From Acidobacteriota bacterium (GTDB lineage Bacteria; Acidobacteriota; Terriglobia; UBA7540), in contig JAKAWN010000353.1 in assembly GCA_021827245.1 (NCBI GenBank), forward strand, positions 1-6,979: a DNA stretch of 6,979 nucleotides. The letters run 5' to 3'. Under the pieces are notes generated by a model. That model saw only the letters and a program-made list of their open reading frames with translations, was not told the origin of the DNA and did not search any database. The position numbers and the translations under genes are program-made. Within the stretch, counting starts at the first letter, position 1, and each line of letters starts with the position of its first letter. Shown here one piece after another: positions 1-6,672 of this stretch.

Positions 1-969
1 ACGCTCCCTGCCGGAGCGCTCATAGATCCCGCTTTCACGAATTTGAGCGCAGAGGAAATCTACGCCCGGTTGCTTCGGAATCGAGGCGAGGGGAGCACGG
101 CGACCTCGCAATCGGCCGGGCATGCAAGCGGTGGCGGGACGACCAGCAACGGGCAGCAGACAGCACAAGATTCCGGAACCCAGGATTCGAGCCTGCCCGC
201 CGCTTGTGAGTCAGGGTCAAACCGAACTCCCGAGACAACGGCAGGAACTCCCGACCCTTCATCCATGCGACCCGGAGGATTCGGCGAAGTATTGGATGCG
301 ACGGATGATCAAGGCCATCCCGCGTCGCCAGCCGAGAAGCTTCGCCAAGAGCACGAGTGGAGCGTCGCGGCGGAGCAGGCCCTCCGGTCGGCCAAGGCCT
401 GCGGGCACGAGCCAGGAGGCGTTGAAAGACCGCTTTCGGAAAGCCGCGAGTCGAAGCAGAACTGGCGTGCGATTCTGCGTGATTTCATTGCCGCAGCAGC
501 TCCCTCTGATTATCGCTGGACTCCGCCAAATCGGCGTTATATCGCTTCGGGGCTCTATTTGCCTTCGGTCGAGCGCCGTGGCTTGGGTGAGATTGTGGTC
601 GTGGTGGATACTTCGGGTTCAATCGGAAAGCGAGAGCTGGAACAATTTGCCGCTGAAATCTCCGCCATCACCGAGGAAGCTCAACCAGAGGCCATCCATG
701 TGGTGTATTGCGACGCGGCCGTCCAGTCCGCTCAAGAGTTCCAAGCTTCGGAACCTGTCCGTCTTGAGCCAAAAGGCGGTGGCGGCACCGATTTCCGTCC
801 AGCATTCAACTGGGTCGCCGAAAAAGACATTGCACCTGCCTGCCTTATCTATCTCACCGACCTCTGCTGTGATTCATTTCCAGAGACCCCAGATTACCCG
901 GTGCTCTGGGTAACCGAGTCCCGGAGAACTGCTCCTTTCGGTGACACGATCCAGCTCAGCCTCGAATGA
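1..969 (+). CDS. VWA-like domain putative metallopeptidase (DUF2201/COG3864 type), 5'-partial
   Basis: The reading frame is open from base 1, so the gene starts left of the window; 322 residues are visible. An internal TTG at 43 is not a convincing start, because the codons before it (reading LPAGALIDPAF) match the family's conserved region just upstream of the VWA part. Visible order: the end of the N-terminal putative metallopeptidase domain; a Ser/Gly/Thr/Gln-rich linker (about residues 25-95); a conserved PGGFGEVLD segment; a helical region; then a VWA-like domain from about residue 155 to the end. MIDAS-type metal-binding residues are visible: DTSGS (Asp codon 607-609), the Thr of GGGTDF (787-789) and the Asp of YLTD (859-861), followed by PVLWV typical of the family. 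Family members often sit beside a MoxR-type AAA ATPase, which would lie outside to the left. The substrate is unknown. The stop overlaps an ATG at 966 (ATGA). Family assignment is firm, function is not. Confidence 0.88.
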   Translation, partial: TLPAGALIDPAFTNLSAEEIYARLLRNRGEGSTATSQSAGHASGGGTTSNGQQTAQDSGTQDSSLPAACESGSNRTPETTAGTPDPSSMRPGGFGEVLDATDDQGHPASPAEKLRQEHEWSVAAEQALRSAKACGHEPGGVERPLSESRESKQNWRAILRDFIAAAAPSDYRWTPPNRRYIASGLYLPSVERRGLGEIVVVVDTSGSIGKRELEQFAAEISAITEEAQPEAIHVVYCDAAVQSAQEFQASEPVRLEPKGGGGTDFRPAFNWVAEKDIAPACLIYLTDLCCDSFPETPDYPVLWVTESRRTAPFGDTIQLSLE

Positions 970-1003
970 ACGTTGCGCCCCTCGAAAGGATTCATACAAA
1001 AAG

Positions 1004-1010
1004 AAGGAGG
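1004..1010 (+). promoter_or_regulatory. Strong Shine-Dalgarno-like AAGGAGG in the ssb leader, displaced from the start
   Basis: AAGGAGG is a near-perfect anti-16S match, but no ATG, GTG or TTG occurs at normal spacing. The first plausible ssb start, ATG 1056, is 45 nt downstream. Between them lies an inverted repeat (1021-1042) that, if folded in mRNA, would shorten the effective distance. It may be a functional site brought close by a hairpin, or it may be fortuitous. Confidence 0.4.
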
Positions 1011-1020
1011 TTCTGGCGTC

Positions 1021-1042
1021 CAGGCTGGCAATTGCCGGCCTG
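1021..1042. repeat. 22-nt inverted repeat (hairpin or operator) in the ssb leader
   Basis: The two 11-nt halves are complementary throughout except one T/G pair that is still a wobble pair in RNA. The centre is the perfect palindrome GGCAATTGCC (1027-1036). As RNA it would make a 9-bp stem with an AAUU loop, extendable by GCG/CGC (1016-1018 with 1043-1045) past a 2-nt bulge. As DNA it is a symmetric site suitable for a dimeric repressor. It lies between the displaced Shine-Dalgarno and the ssb start, so control of ssb translation or transcription is plausible but inferred. Confidence 0.55.
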
Positions 1043-1055
1043 CGCGTACATTCAG

Positions 1056-1505
1056 ATGCCCATGTTAAACAAAGTGATGTTGATCGGACACGCGGGCGGC
1101 GACAGCGAAATGAAATTTACTGCCGGCGGCACGCCCGTGGCCAATTTCTCGATAGCGGTGAACGAAACCTTCAAGAACGCCCAGGGAGAGAAGAAGTCCA
1201 ATACTCTCTGGATTCGCTGTGTCGCATGGCGGCGTGTGGCTGAGATTGTCGGCGAGCATGTCACTAAGGGCAAATACCTGTTCGTCGAAGGAAGACTCCA
1301 GTTGCGAACCTATGAGGATCGGCAAGGCGAAAAGCACGACGTCACGGAAGTGGTCGTCAACACAATCCGCTTTCTTGGGTCAGGAAAGAATGGAACCGGC
1401 GCAAAGGCAGCTGAGCCACCGAAGGCCGCAGAAGCAACTGATGAGAGCGACAACCCGTTCAACAATCCCGACGGAGCGAATCTGGGCCAAGATGTACCCT
1501 TCTGA
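1056..1505 (+). CDS. ssb: Single-stranded DNA-binding protein (SSB, OB-fold)
   Basis: Predicted 149-residue SSB that coats single-stranded DNA during replication, recombination or transfer, and recruits partners through its C-terminal tip. Seen: the N-terminal strand LNKVMLIGHAGGD; PVANFSIAVNE; LWIRCVAWRRVAE containing the conserved aromatic residue for base stacking; then KGKYLFVEGRLQLRTYED and a typical OB-fold end at about residue 105. After this comes a short flexible linker with NPFNNP and a terminal QDVPF tip, less acidic than the classical DDDIPF. I chose ATG 1056 (MPMLNKV) because the conserved fold starts there; ATG 1062 is almost equally good. An in-frame ATG at 966, overlapping the previous stop, would add 30 residues rich in Arg that do not look like SSB. 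Short length and position next to PRTRC genes suggest an element-borne SSB rather than the main chromosomal copy. Confidence 0.93.
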   Translation: MPMLNKVMLIGHAGGDSEMKFTAGGTPVANFSIAVNETFKNAQGEKKSNTLWIRCVAWRRVAEIVGEHVTKGKYLFVEGRLQLRTYEDRQGEKHDVTEVVVNTIRFLGSGKNGTGAKAAEPPKAAEATDESDNPFNNPDGANLGQDVPF

Positions 1506-1542
1506 TGAGAAGCGGGTAACGAACGAGCGCAAGTGCTGCCGC

Positions 1543-1559
1543 AATCGCCTGCGGCGATT
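1543..1559. terminator. Terminator-like hairpin between convergent genes
   Basis: AATCGCC (1543-1549), loop TGC, GGCGATT (1553-1559) form a perfect 7-bp stem between the end of ssb and the end of the minus-strand ATPase gene. No clear T-run follows on either strand, so it is either a weak or bidirectional terminator or an mRNA-stabilising stem. Confidence 0.4.
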
Positions 1560-1596
1560 TCCGCGCCATTTCTAAGACCACGAAATACACAGTTAC

Positions 1597-4500
1597 CTAT
1601 CGTGCAAGATCAATCCGGCGAAAGCCATCGGCGCCGAGAAAGTCGAACTTGCGTTCGAATAGTGTCGCTAGTTTGTGATTAGCCGTGGTAAAGAAAATCT
1701 GCCTCCGACCCCTCAACACGATTTCGCGCAGGTAGTCAAGGAAGGACAGTGAGTTTAGATCGTCCACGTGAGCTATCGGGTCATCCATGAGAACGACCGG
1801 GGGCCCCGAGGCAAGCTGGGCGTTTTGTGCCAGAAAGATGGAAAGCGCAAAGGCTGCCCGTTGGCCGGCACTGATCTCGGTTAGCTTTGCCTCGCTGTCA
1901 TCCGCTTTGCGGACGAGTGTCGTCCAAGTTGATCCTAGGCCGCGAAATTCAGCCGGAGAATGAATAATTGAGAAGATCGTTTCGATGCCAGTGCGATTCT
2001 GCCTTAAGGCGTCCTCCATCGCGCTTGTCAGCGAATGATCCCGTTGTAGCTTTTCGAGAGTGGATTGTGCCTTAGCTAAGCGCTCTATCCGTGGACGCAG
2101 TTCGGCGAGCTGTCGTTCAAGCTGCACTTTTCGTTCGGTTGATTCGGTATAGGTAGCTTGTCGCTGTCTTTCCCTGGTGAAGGCGGTTTGTAGCTCGGCG
2201 GCAACCTTACGGATTGCCTCAGCTTCGACCACGAGCTCCGCAAGCGGTCTTCCACCGGGCCAAGAAAACGTTAAAGAGAAGCTGGCAAGTTTCGCTTGAA
2301 GGGTTTCCGTCGCAACAAGTCTTTCCTTCAGCTGCGATAATTCTTCCTTAAGCTCATTAAAGCCTGCGCCCGCTAAACCCAGGGTTCCTTGAAGCGCCTG
2401 TTGCAGCGTGTCGGCCTGCTTTCTCTCGTCCTCCAAAGTCTTTGAAGAGGACTCCAAACCTTGATCGATTTCCGAGAGCAGTCCATCAACTGCCTGTTGC
2501 GAGGATTCTGCCAGGGGATATTCCAGACCGTCTAATCGGTTTGAGATCTCTTCCAGTTTTGCGACGGAAAGCCCCTGGGAGTTTTGCGCGAGGACCTCTG
2601 CGTCCAGTAAATGGAGACGCGCTTGAGCGTCAGCAAGTGTCCGCGTTGCATTTTCCACTTCGGCCAATGCCGAACGGACTGAGGCGCCAGCAGGAAGGCT
2701 GGCCTTGGCAGAGAATTTCTTAAGCCAAGCCAAGGCGCTTTCCATAGTAGCAGCAATGCGCAGTGTCTCCTCTCGCTCGCGCACGTTGTTGAGGAGCGCC
2801 TGGCCGACTGCCTCGACATGCTCATCGACACCGACCGCAATGTGCTTTGCCAACTCGCCCGCTCCAAACCGAGTATGGCAAAGTGGGCACTCATCCGGTG
2901 TGGGGCTGGTTTGAAGGATCCTGGCTGCAATCTGGCGCAGCTGCTGGGCAAGGTTGAGCGATTGGTCTCGTAGCTTAGTGAAATTCGTGTGTTCGCGCTT
3001 TGCGCTTTCCAGCGAAGCCTTTGCAGCCGTCAGATTCCCAATGGCAGCCTCATAGGATACAGGGACAGTCGAGCTCATATCAGCGGTCGAAAGGGTGCCC
3101 ATGGCAGCCGCATCTAGACCAGCCAACCGGTCGGAGTAGGTAGCTATGGTGCGCTGCTGTTTGGTGCGCTCCGCAGCACGGTCCGGTACTCCTGCATCGA
3201 CCAAACGTTTGGCCTCCCTTGCAAGATCCAATGCCTCGCGCCCACGTTTGATCGTGTTTGCAAGATGACTCTGGTTCTCTACCAAGGCTCTTAGGCGTAC
3301 AAGGTCCGCCTCTGCCTTTTTCCTGGTAACGGTCGCCCCCGCGCAATAGTTAGCCAGTCCCTCGATCGAGACCGGTGACTCTGTCCAATCAAAAGTTGAT
3401 GCTTGGTGCGCTAATGAAACAAGCTCGGAAATCGACTCGATGAGCTTGGCTGCAAAGATTTCCTTGTCGTCTTGGGGAACACTCCACCGAAGTCGGTGGA
3501 TCATTTCTTCGAGACGGGTACGAATTGAATCCGATTCCGGTTGGATACGCCTGGCCTCGTCAAGTATCTTCTTAATGGCGACGAGCTCATCCTCGATCTG
3601 GGTCTTGAGCGGGTCTAGCTCGCGCAATTTGGATGAGACCTCTCTATGTACGCGTTCAATATCACGCCAAGCCTTGGAAGCATCAGGGCCTACTAGCAAC
3701 TTGGACAGATCGTCCTGGATGCTGGCCGTTGACTCTGCGAGACTGACCGCTGCGTCGGTATCAAGGAAATTGAATCGAGCGAAGCCTAAATAAAGATTAC
3801 TGGTCTTTACTTCTGATTGTCCATACCACGCTAAATTAAGTTCTCGAAAGAACTTCTGCTTGCGGCTGTGTGTTGCGGTTTCCGTTCGGCCATCGTCAAG
3901 GACTACAGCCAACTCATATTGTGGGGACGCGTCCTGGTTGCGCTTGTTCCGACCACAATAGAACAGCTCAATCGCCTCAAGCAAACACGTTTTGCCTGTG
4001 CCGTTGACCCCGAATATGAGGTTTACCTTCCCGAAGTCGAATTTCCGTTGAAGGGGAAAATCCCGAAACTTGCTCAGCCGCAGTGAGCGGATGAACGGCC
4101 CGGCCTTGACTTCCATCTTATGCGGTACCACTTTCCGCTTGGGAATGGGCTTAATGGGCGAAGATTCGATCAAAGCCAACCGAGTGGGGAGATCGTCATC
4201 ACACAGGATAGCCCTGTCGAGACCTGCCTCTTCGAGTAGATGTCTCCACGTGGAAAGCACGTTGGCGCGGGGAGTCGCCTCCGCGGGTTCGACTACTCGT
4301 GGCGTTAGGACCGAATCGAGGTCTTCTTCGGAGATGACAAATTTGCGCGCGTAACTCCTGTCGCGCTCAATCAGCTCTCTGGCTTCGAGCACGTCACTGA
4401 GGTGCAATCGCGCAGCACTGGTAATAAAGTACAAATAATGATTCCACTGGAGGCTCTTTCCCCCTTCGAAATACCGACTTGCGATTATTCGGTCTTGATA

Positions 4501-4674
4501 CTTGGTAAGGCTTTCTTGCGTCCTCGGCAAGTCCTCCCCGACATCGAGATAGCACACAGCGTATGGTGACTCTCCGGCTTTCCTTGTGAAGCGGATAATC
4601 GAGTCATTCACCTGCTCAACGTCGGAGAACTGCTTTGCCACGCGATCGCGGAGCTCAGCGGTGCTCAGGCTCAT
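1597..4674 (-). CDS. Rad50/SMC-like ABC ATPase with zinc hook and unidentified N-terminal domain
   Basis: 1025-residue ATPase. Residues 1-190 form an extra domain I do not recognise, with a LQWNHYLYF motif near 75-83 and DRSYARKFV near 105-113. The ATPase head begins at about 192 (FIRSLRLSKFRDF), with Walker A GVNGTGKT at 222-229. Two long Glu/Arg/Lys/Gln-rich coiled-coil arms (about 335-590 and 605-890) flank a CPLCH zinc hook (Cys596, Cys599), as in Rad50. The C-terminal lobe has the ABC signature ISAGQR (934-939), Walker B VVLMDDP (960-966), a D-loop-like HVDD, and a His switch in TTANHK (His1000). All ATPase motifs look intact. Proteins of this class bind DNA ends or unusual DNA and signal by ATP-driven closure of the arms. 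The start ATG (4674) overlaps the stop of the upstream gene as ATGA and follows a purine-rich AGGGAGAGAGGA, so translational coupling is likely. Probable role: the sensor or motor of a two-protein defence cassette (inference). Alternatively it could be an SbcC-like repair ATPase, but no SbcD nuclease is present and the N-terminal domain argues against this. Confidence 0.9.
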   Translation of the reverse strand: MSLSTAELRDRVAKQFSDVEQVNDSIIRFTRKAGESPYAVCYLDVGEDLPRTQESLTKYQDRIIASRYFEGGKSLQWNHYLYFITSAARLHLSDVLEARELIERDRSYARKFVISEEDLDSVLTPRVVEPAEATPRANVLSTWRHLLEEAGLDRAILCDDDLPTRLALIESSPIKPIPKRKVVPHKMEVKAGPFIRSLRLSKFRDFPLQRKFDFGKVNLIFGVNGTGKTCLLEAIELFYCGRNKRNQDASPQYELAVVLDDGRTETATHSRKQKFFRELNLAWYGQSEVKTSNLYLGFARFNFLDTDAAVSLAESTASIQDDLSKLLVGPDASKAWRDIERVHREVSSKLRELDPLKTQIEDELVAIKKILDEARRIQPESDSIRTRLEEMIHRLRWSVPQDDKEIFAAKLIESISELVSLAHQASTFDWTESPVSIEGLANYCAGATVTRKKAEADLVRLRALVENQSHLANTIKRGREALDLAREAKRLVDAGVPDRAAERTKQQRTIATYSDRLAGLDAAAMGTLSTADMSSTVPVSYEAAIGNLTAAKASLESAKREHTNFTKLRDQSLNLAQQLRQIAARILQTSPTPDECPLCHTRFGAGELAKHIAVGVDEHVEAVGQALLNNVREREETLRIAATMESALAWLKKFSAKASLPAGASVRSALAEVENATRTLADAQARLHLLDAEVLAQNSQGLSVAKLEEISNRLDGLEYPLAESSQQAVDGLLSEIDQGLESSSKTLEDERKQADTLQQALQGTLGLAGAGFNELKEELSQLKERLVATETLQAKLASFSLTFSWPGGRPLAELVVEAEAIRKVAAELQTAFTRERQRQATYTESTERKVQLERQLAELRPRIERLAKAQSTLEKLQRDHSLTSAMEDALRQNRTGIETIFSIIHSPAEFRGLGSTWTTLVRKADDSEAKLTEISAGQRAAFALSIFLAQNAQLASGPPVVLMDDPIAHVDDLNSLSFLDYLREIVLRGRRQIFFTTANHKLATLFERKFDFLGADGFRRIDLAR

Positions 4675-6431
4675 TCCTCTCTCCCTATGTCGAATTCAGA
4701 CGTGTCCCCTGTCTGATCGATCTTGACATAGCGATGGGGACCCCAAGAAACGAGCTTGCCATGCTCCCGGGACCAGACGGATAGACGCTGTCTTGCCAGC
4801 AGGCTTTCGTTGGAATCAGAAGATGATCTGTGAAGGTATTCAGCAACTTTCTTCGCGGTCTGCTCAATCTGTTCGCCACTGCAGTCCTCGCCCATGTAGA
4901 TCGCCGTCGCGCGCTGTCCTTTCGACGATAGGGCATTCTGGTGGGGAAAGTGTGGAGACCATTCGAGGCGAAAGCCATCCTTTAGGTCCGCAAGGGCCGG
5001 CGGCAGGCAGTCGCGATTCTCCATAATGTCCCAGAGATGCCCACAGCATTTTAGTCGCCTGACACGAAACTCTTTTGCTCGGTCGTGCGTATCCTGGCAA
5101 AACGTGAGTCGGCAGATGACTTCAGTTTGGTCCAAATTGCAGGAGTCTATCCACCGAACGCGATGCCAGTCTTCCCGGTGCCCAACCTTGCCGGCACACA
5201 GCGCAAGGACGCGTTCGGCGTGAATCGGGTTGCCGTCAGCAATTCGTTCGAGCTCGTCTTTGGCGTGACCACTTTCACCGACAATGCTAGCGAAACCATC
5301 ATCCATAGAGTCTCTCTCAACCCACGCTGCAGATGCATCATCCCATGTGCATGTTTTCACGAGCTGTGGACCCCGGCGCGGGGAAATGGGGCCCTGGACT
5401 CCGATGTGGGCGACCTTGCTCGCTATCAGGAGATAAGTGGCAGGCTCGAAGTTAAGGAACAACGCATGCGCATAAAATGGGGCCAGCCAAGTGTAATAAA
5501 GGCCCCGTCGATGGTTGGCACACAACGTTGCGTCCTCGCTGTCAAACTGGCTAGATTTTGAGTACCATGCTGAGCCCGCAATGTTGTGCCATGGCTGTTC
5601 CTGCCCATTACACCACACGCGCACGTCCCTGGCCCAGTTGAGACAGATGAGTTCTGTCGCATCGCCTTGGAATTTCAAAAGGTTTTCCCTGTATTGGCGA
5701 TACAGCGTTTGGCGAGGATCCCGGGTCAGTTGTATGTGGATGACCAAGGTGCGGTCATACATGGCGGCCGCGTCCGTGTCCGTGAACGCAAAAGCGTCGG
5801 AACAGATCAAGGATACGAGCCGTATGGCCTGCCCATCCTGACCACAGCCACCGAACTGATAGATGCAGGTGCCTCGGTGCAAACCGTTGACCTCAAAATG
5901 GATGCGATCACCCATCGGGTATGTTTTGAACTGTACCAGTACTGCGATTCTCGCGGCACCGGTACCGTGGGCATGTGGGGCAAGGAACACGTAGGCGAGC
6001 GGATCAGTGAGTCGCGCAGGGTCTGGCTGAAGTGTTTCATACAGAACGGTTGCGAACGGAGCGAGCTCCTGCTTTATCCTTTCCAGCTCGCTATACTTAA
6101 TGCTCTCGCAGCCGAGTGCCCAAAGTTTCCCGTCCGCAGGAACCGCGCCCCCCTTAATAGCAGCGACGAGAGTTTCCCAGGGCATCGAATACTCAGGTGT
6201 GATAGCCAAATCAGGCTGAACGATTCCTGCATCTTTCAAGAACCTTAAAAACTGCCGGTTCGCGAGACATCGGTCCCGATGACGAACTCCACTTTCAACA
6301 CTTGCTTCAATCCGAGCTTGCGGTTGAAACAGCAGAACTGTGTAGTTGTTTTCATTTGCGACCAATAAATTGAGCTTTGGCGTGGCAAGGCCTGCCGGGA
6401 GTAGTACGTCAGAAACTTGCTTTATATTCAT
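4671..6431 (-). CDS. Nitrilase-superfamily (carbon-nitrogen hydrolase) protein with extra C-terminal region
   Basis: 586 residues from ATG 6431. The first 340 or so residues resemble the nitrilase/amidase fold, with its Glu-Lys-Cys triad in the right order and contexts: Glu80 in TPEYSMP, Lys169 in VQFKTYP, Cys210 in LICSDAF. These are followed by a typical late strand and helix (HIQLTRDPRQTLYRQYRENL, then ELICLNWARDV). Such enzymes hydrolyse or transfer carbon-nitrogen bonds of nitriles, amides or related groups; the substrate here is unknown. The remaining 245 or so residues are unrecognised and contain a Cys/His-rich patch (Cys440, Cys445, Cys462, Cys463, His465, Cys475). No signal peptide or membrane segment is evident, so it is probably cytoplasmic. 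An in-frame GTG at 6488 would add 19 Arg-rich residues; it has AAGGG only 3 nt upstream, so ATG 6431 is preferred but not certain. It is the first gene of the operon and overlaps the ATPase gene by ATGA. It is a likely effector partner of the ATPase (inference). Confidence 0.8.
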   Translation of the reverse strand: MNIKQVSDVLLPAGLATPKLNLLVANENNYTVLLFQPQARIEASVESGVRHRDRCLANRQFLRFLKDAGIVQPDLAITPEYSMPWETLVAAIKGGAVPADGKLWALGCESIKYSELERIKQELAPFATVLYETLQPDPARLTDPLAYVFLAPHAHGTGAARIAVLVQFKTYPMGDRIHFEVNGLHRGTCIYQFGGCGQDGQAIRLVSLICSDAFAFTDTDAAAMYDRTLVIHIQLTRDPRQTLYRQYRENLLKFQGDATELICLNWARDVRVWCNGQEQPWHNIAGSAWYSKSSQFDSEDATLCANHRRGLYYTWLAPFYAHALFLNFEPATYLLIASKVAHIGVQGPISPRRGPQLVKTCTWDDASAAWVERDSMDDGFASIVGESGHAKDELERIADGNPIHAERVLALCAGKVGHREDWHRVRWIDSCNLDQTEVICRLTFCQDTHDRAKEFRVRRLKCCGHLWDIMENRDCLPPALADLKDGFRLEWSPHFPHQNALSSKGQRATAIYMGEDCSGEQIEQTAKKVAEYLHRSSSDSNESLLARQRLSVWSREHGKLVSWGPHRYVKIDQTGDTSEFDIGREE

Positions 6432-6502
6432 GGCGTCACTTCGAAAGCAGTTGAGGCGAGTGCGCCGTAATTCTCTGTGATCCGGCACACACCCTTACAC
6501 GA

Positions 6503-6516
6503 CTGTCGAGAGACAG
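6503..6516. repeat. Small inverted repeat upstream of the nitrilase-ATPase operon
   Basis: CTGTC and GACAG are perfectly complementary around GAGA. The site lies 72 bp upstream of the ATG at 6431 and 15 bp upstream of the alternative GTG at 6488. It could be an operator for the cassette. Only 5-bp arms, so it may be chance. Confidence 0.25.
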
Positions 6517-6660
6517 GACGCATCTAACTCCCCCACGCTCCAGCCTTAAGAAGGCCAATCGTCATCAACTCAAGATGAAAAGGCGACGAGTCGATAGCGA
6601 TCTCTAATAGGCCACGATAGGATATCACAGCCAAAAACCAACCCAACCTTCAAGACAGAG

Positions 6661-6669
6661 AAAGGAGGT
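6661..6669 (+). promoter_or_regulatory. Ribosome binding site deciding the PRTRC E start
   Basis: AAAGGAGGT is a perfect extended match to the 16S 3' end and ends 3 nt before the GTG at 6673. This fixes GTG as the start rather than the later ATG at 6688. Confidence 0.85.
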
Positions 6670-6672
6670 CCA

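Larger units (their letters stand above)
6489..6672. other. Divergent intergenic regulatory region
   Basis: This is the non-coding gap between the minus-strand cassette and the plus-strand PRTRC gene, and it should hold promoters for both. Seen: the inverted repeats CTGTC-GAGA-GACAG (6503-6516) and GCCTT-AAG-AAGGC (6543-6555), and CGATAG repeated at 6592-6597 and 6615-6620, 23 bp apart. A weak minus-strand sigma70-like pair (TTGGGT, 16 nt, TATCCT, around 6619-6646) is possible but poor. I see no tRNA, no ORF worth calling and no clear terminator. Confidence 0.5.

Noticed and set aside
122..913. 263-codon open frame in another plus frame of the VWA-like gene
   Set aside because: The product is Arg/Ser/Pro-rich, as expected from an out-of-frame reading; the VWA motifs are in the other frame.
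2532..2951. 139-codon minus-strand open frame inside the ATPase gene
   Set aside because: Out-of-frame reading of the coiled-coil region; the zinc hook is in the main frame.
5085..5561. 158-codon open frame on the plus strand
   Set aside because: Antisense shadow of the nitrilase gene's C-terminal part, with no family-like motifs.
5586..6248. 220-codon open frame on the plus strand opposite the nitrilase gene
   Set aside because: It lies fully antisense to a well supported gene, has no ribosome binding site that I can see and no recognisable domain; the minus-strand frame carries the nitrilase motifs.
4671..6431. Reverse transcriptase-nitrilase (DRT1-like) system
   Set aside because: There is a nitrilase-like domain but no reverse transcriptase motif (no YxDD in context) in either cassette protein.
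6503..6516. LexA/SOS box
   Set aside because: CTGT-N6-ACAG resembles an E. coli LexA site (CTGT-N8-ACAG) but the spacing is two bases short, and the host LexA motif is unknown.
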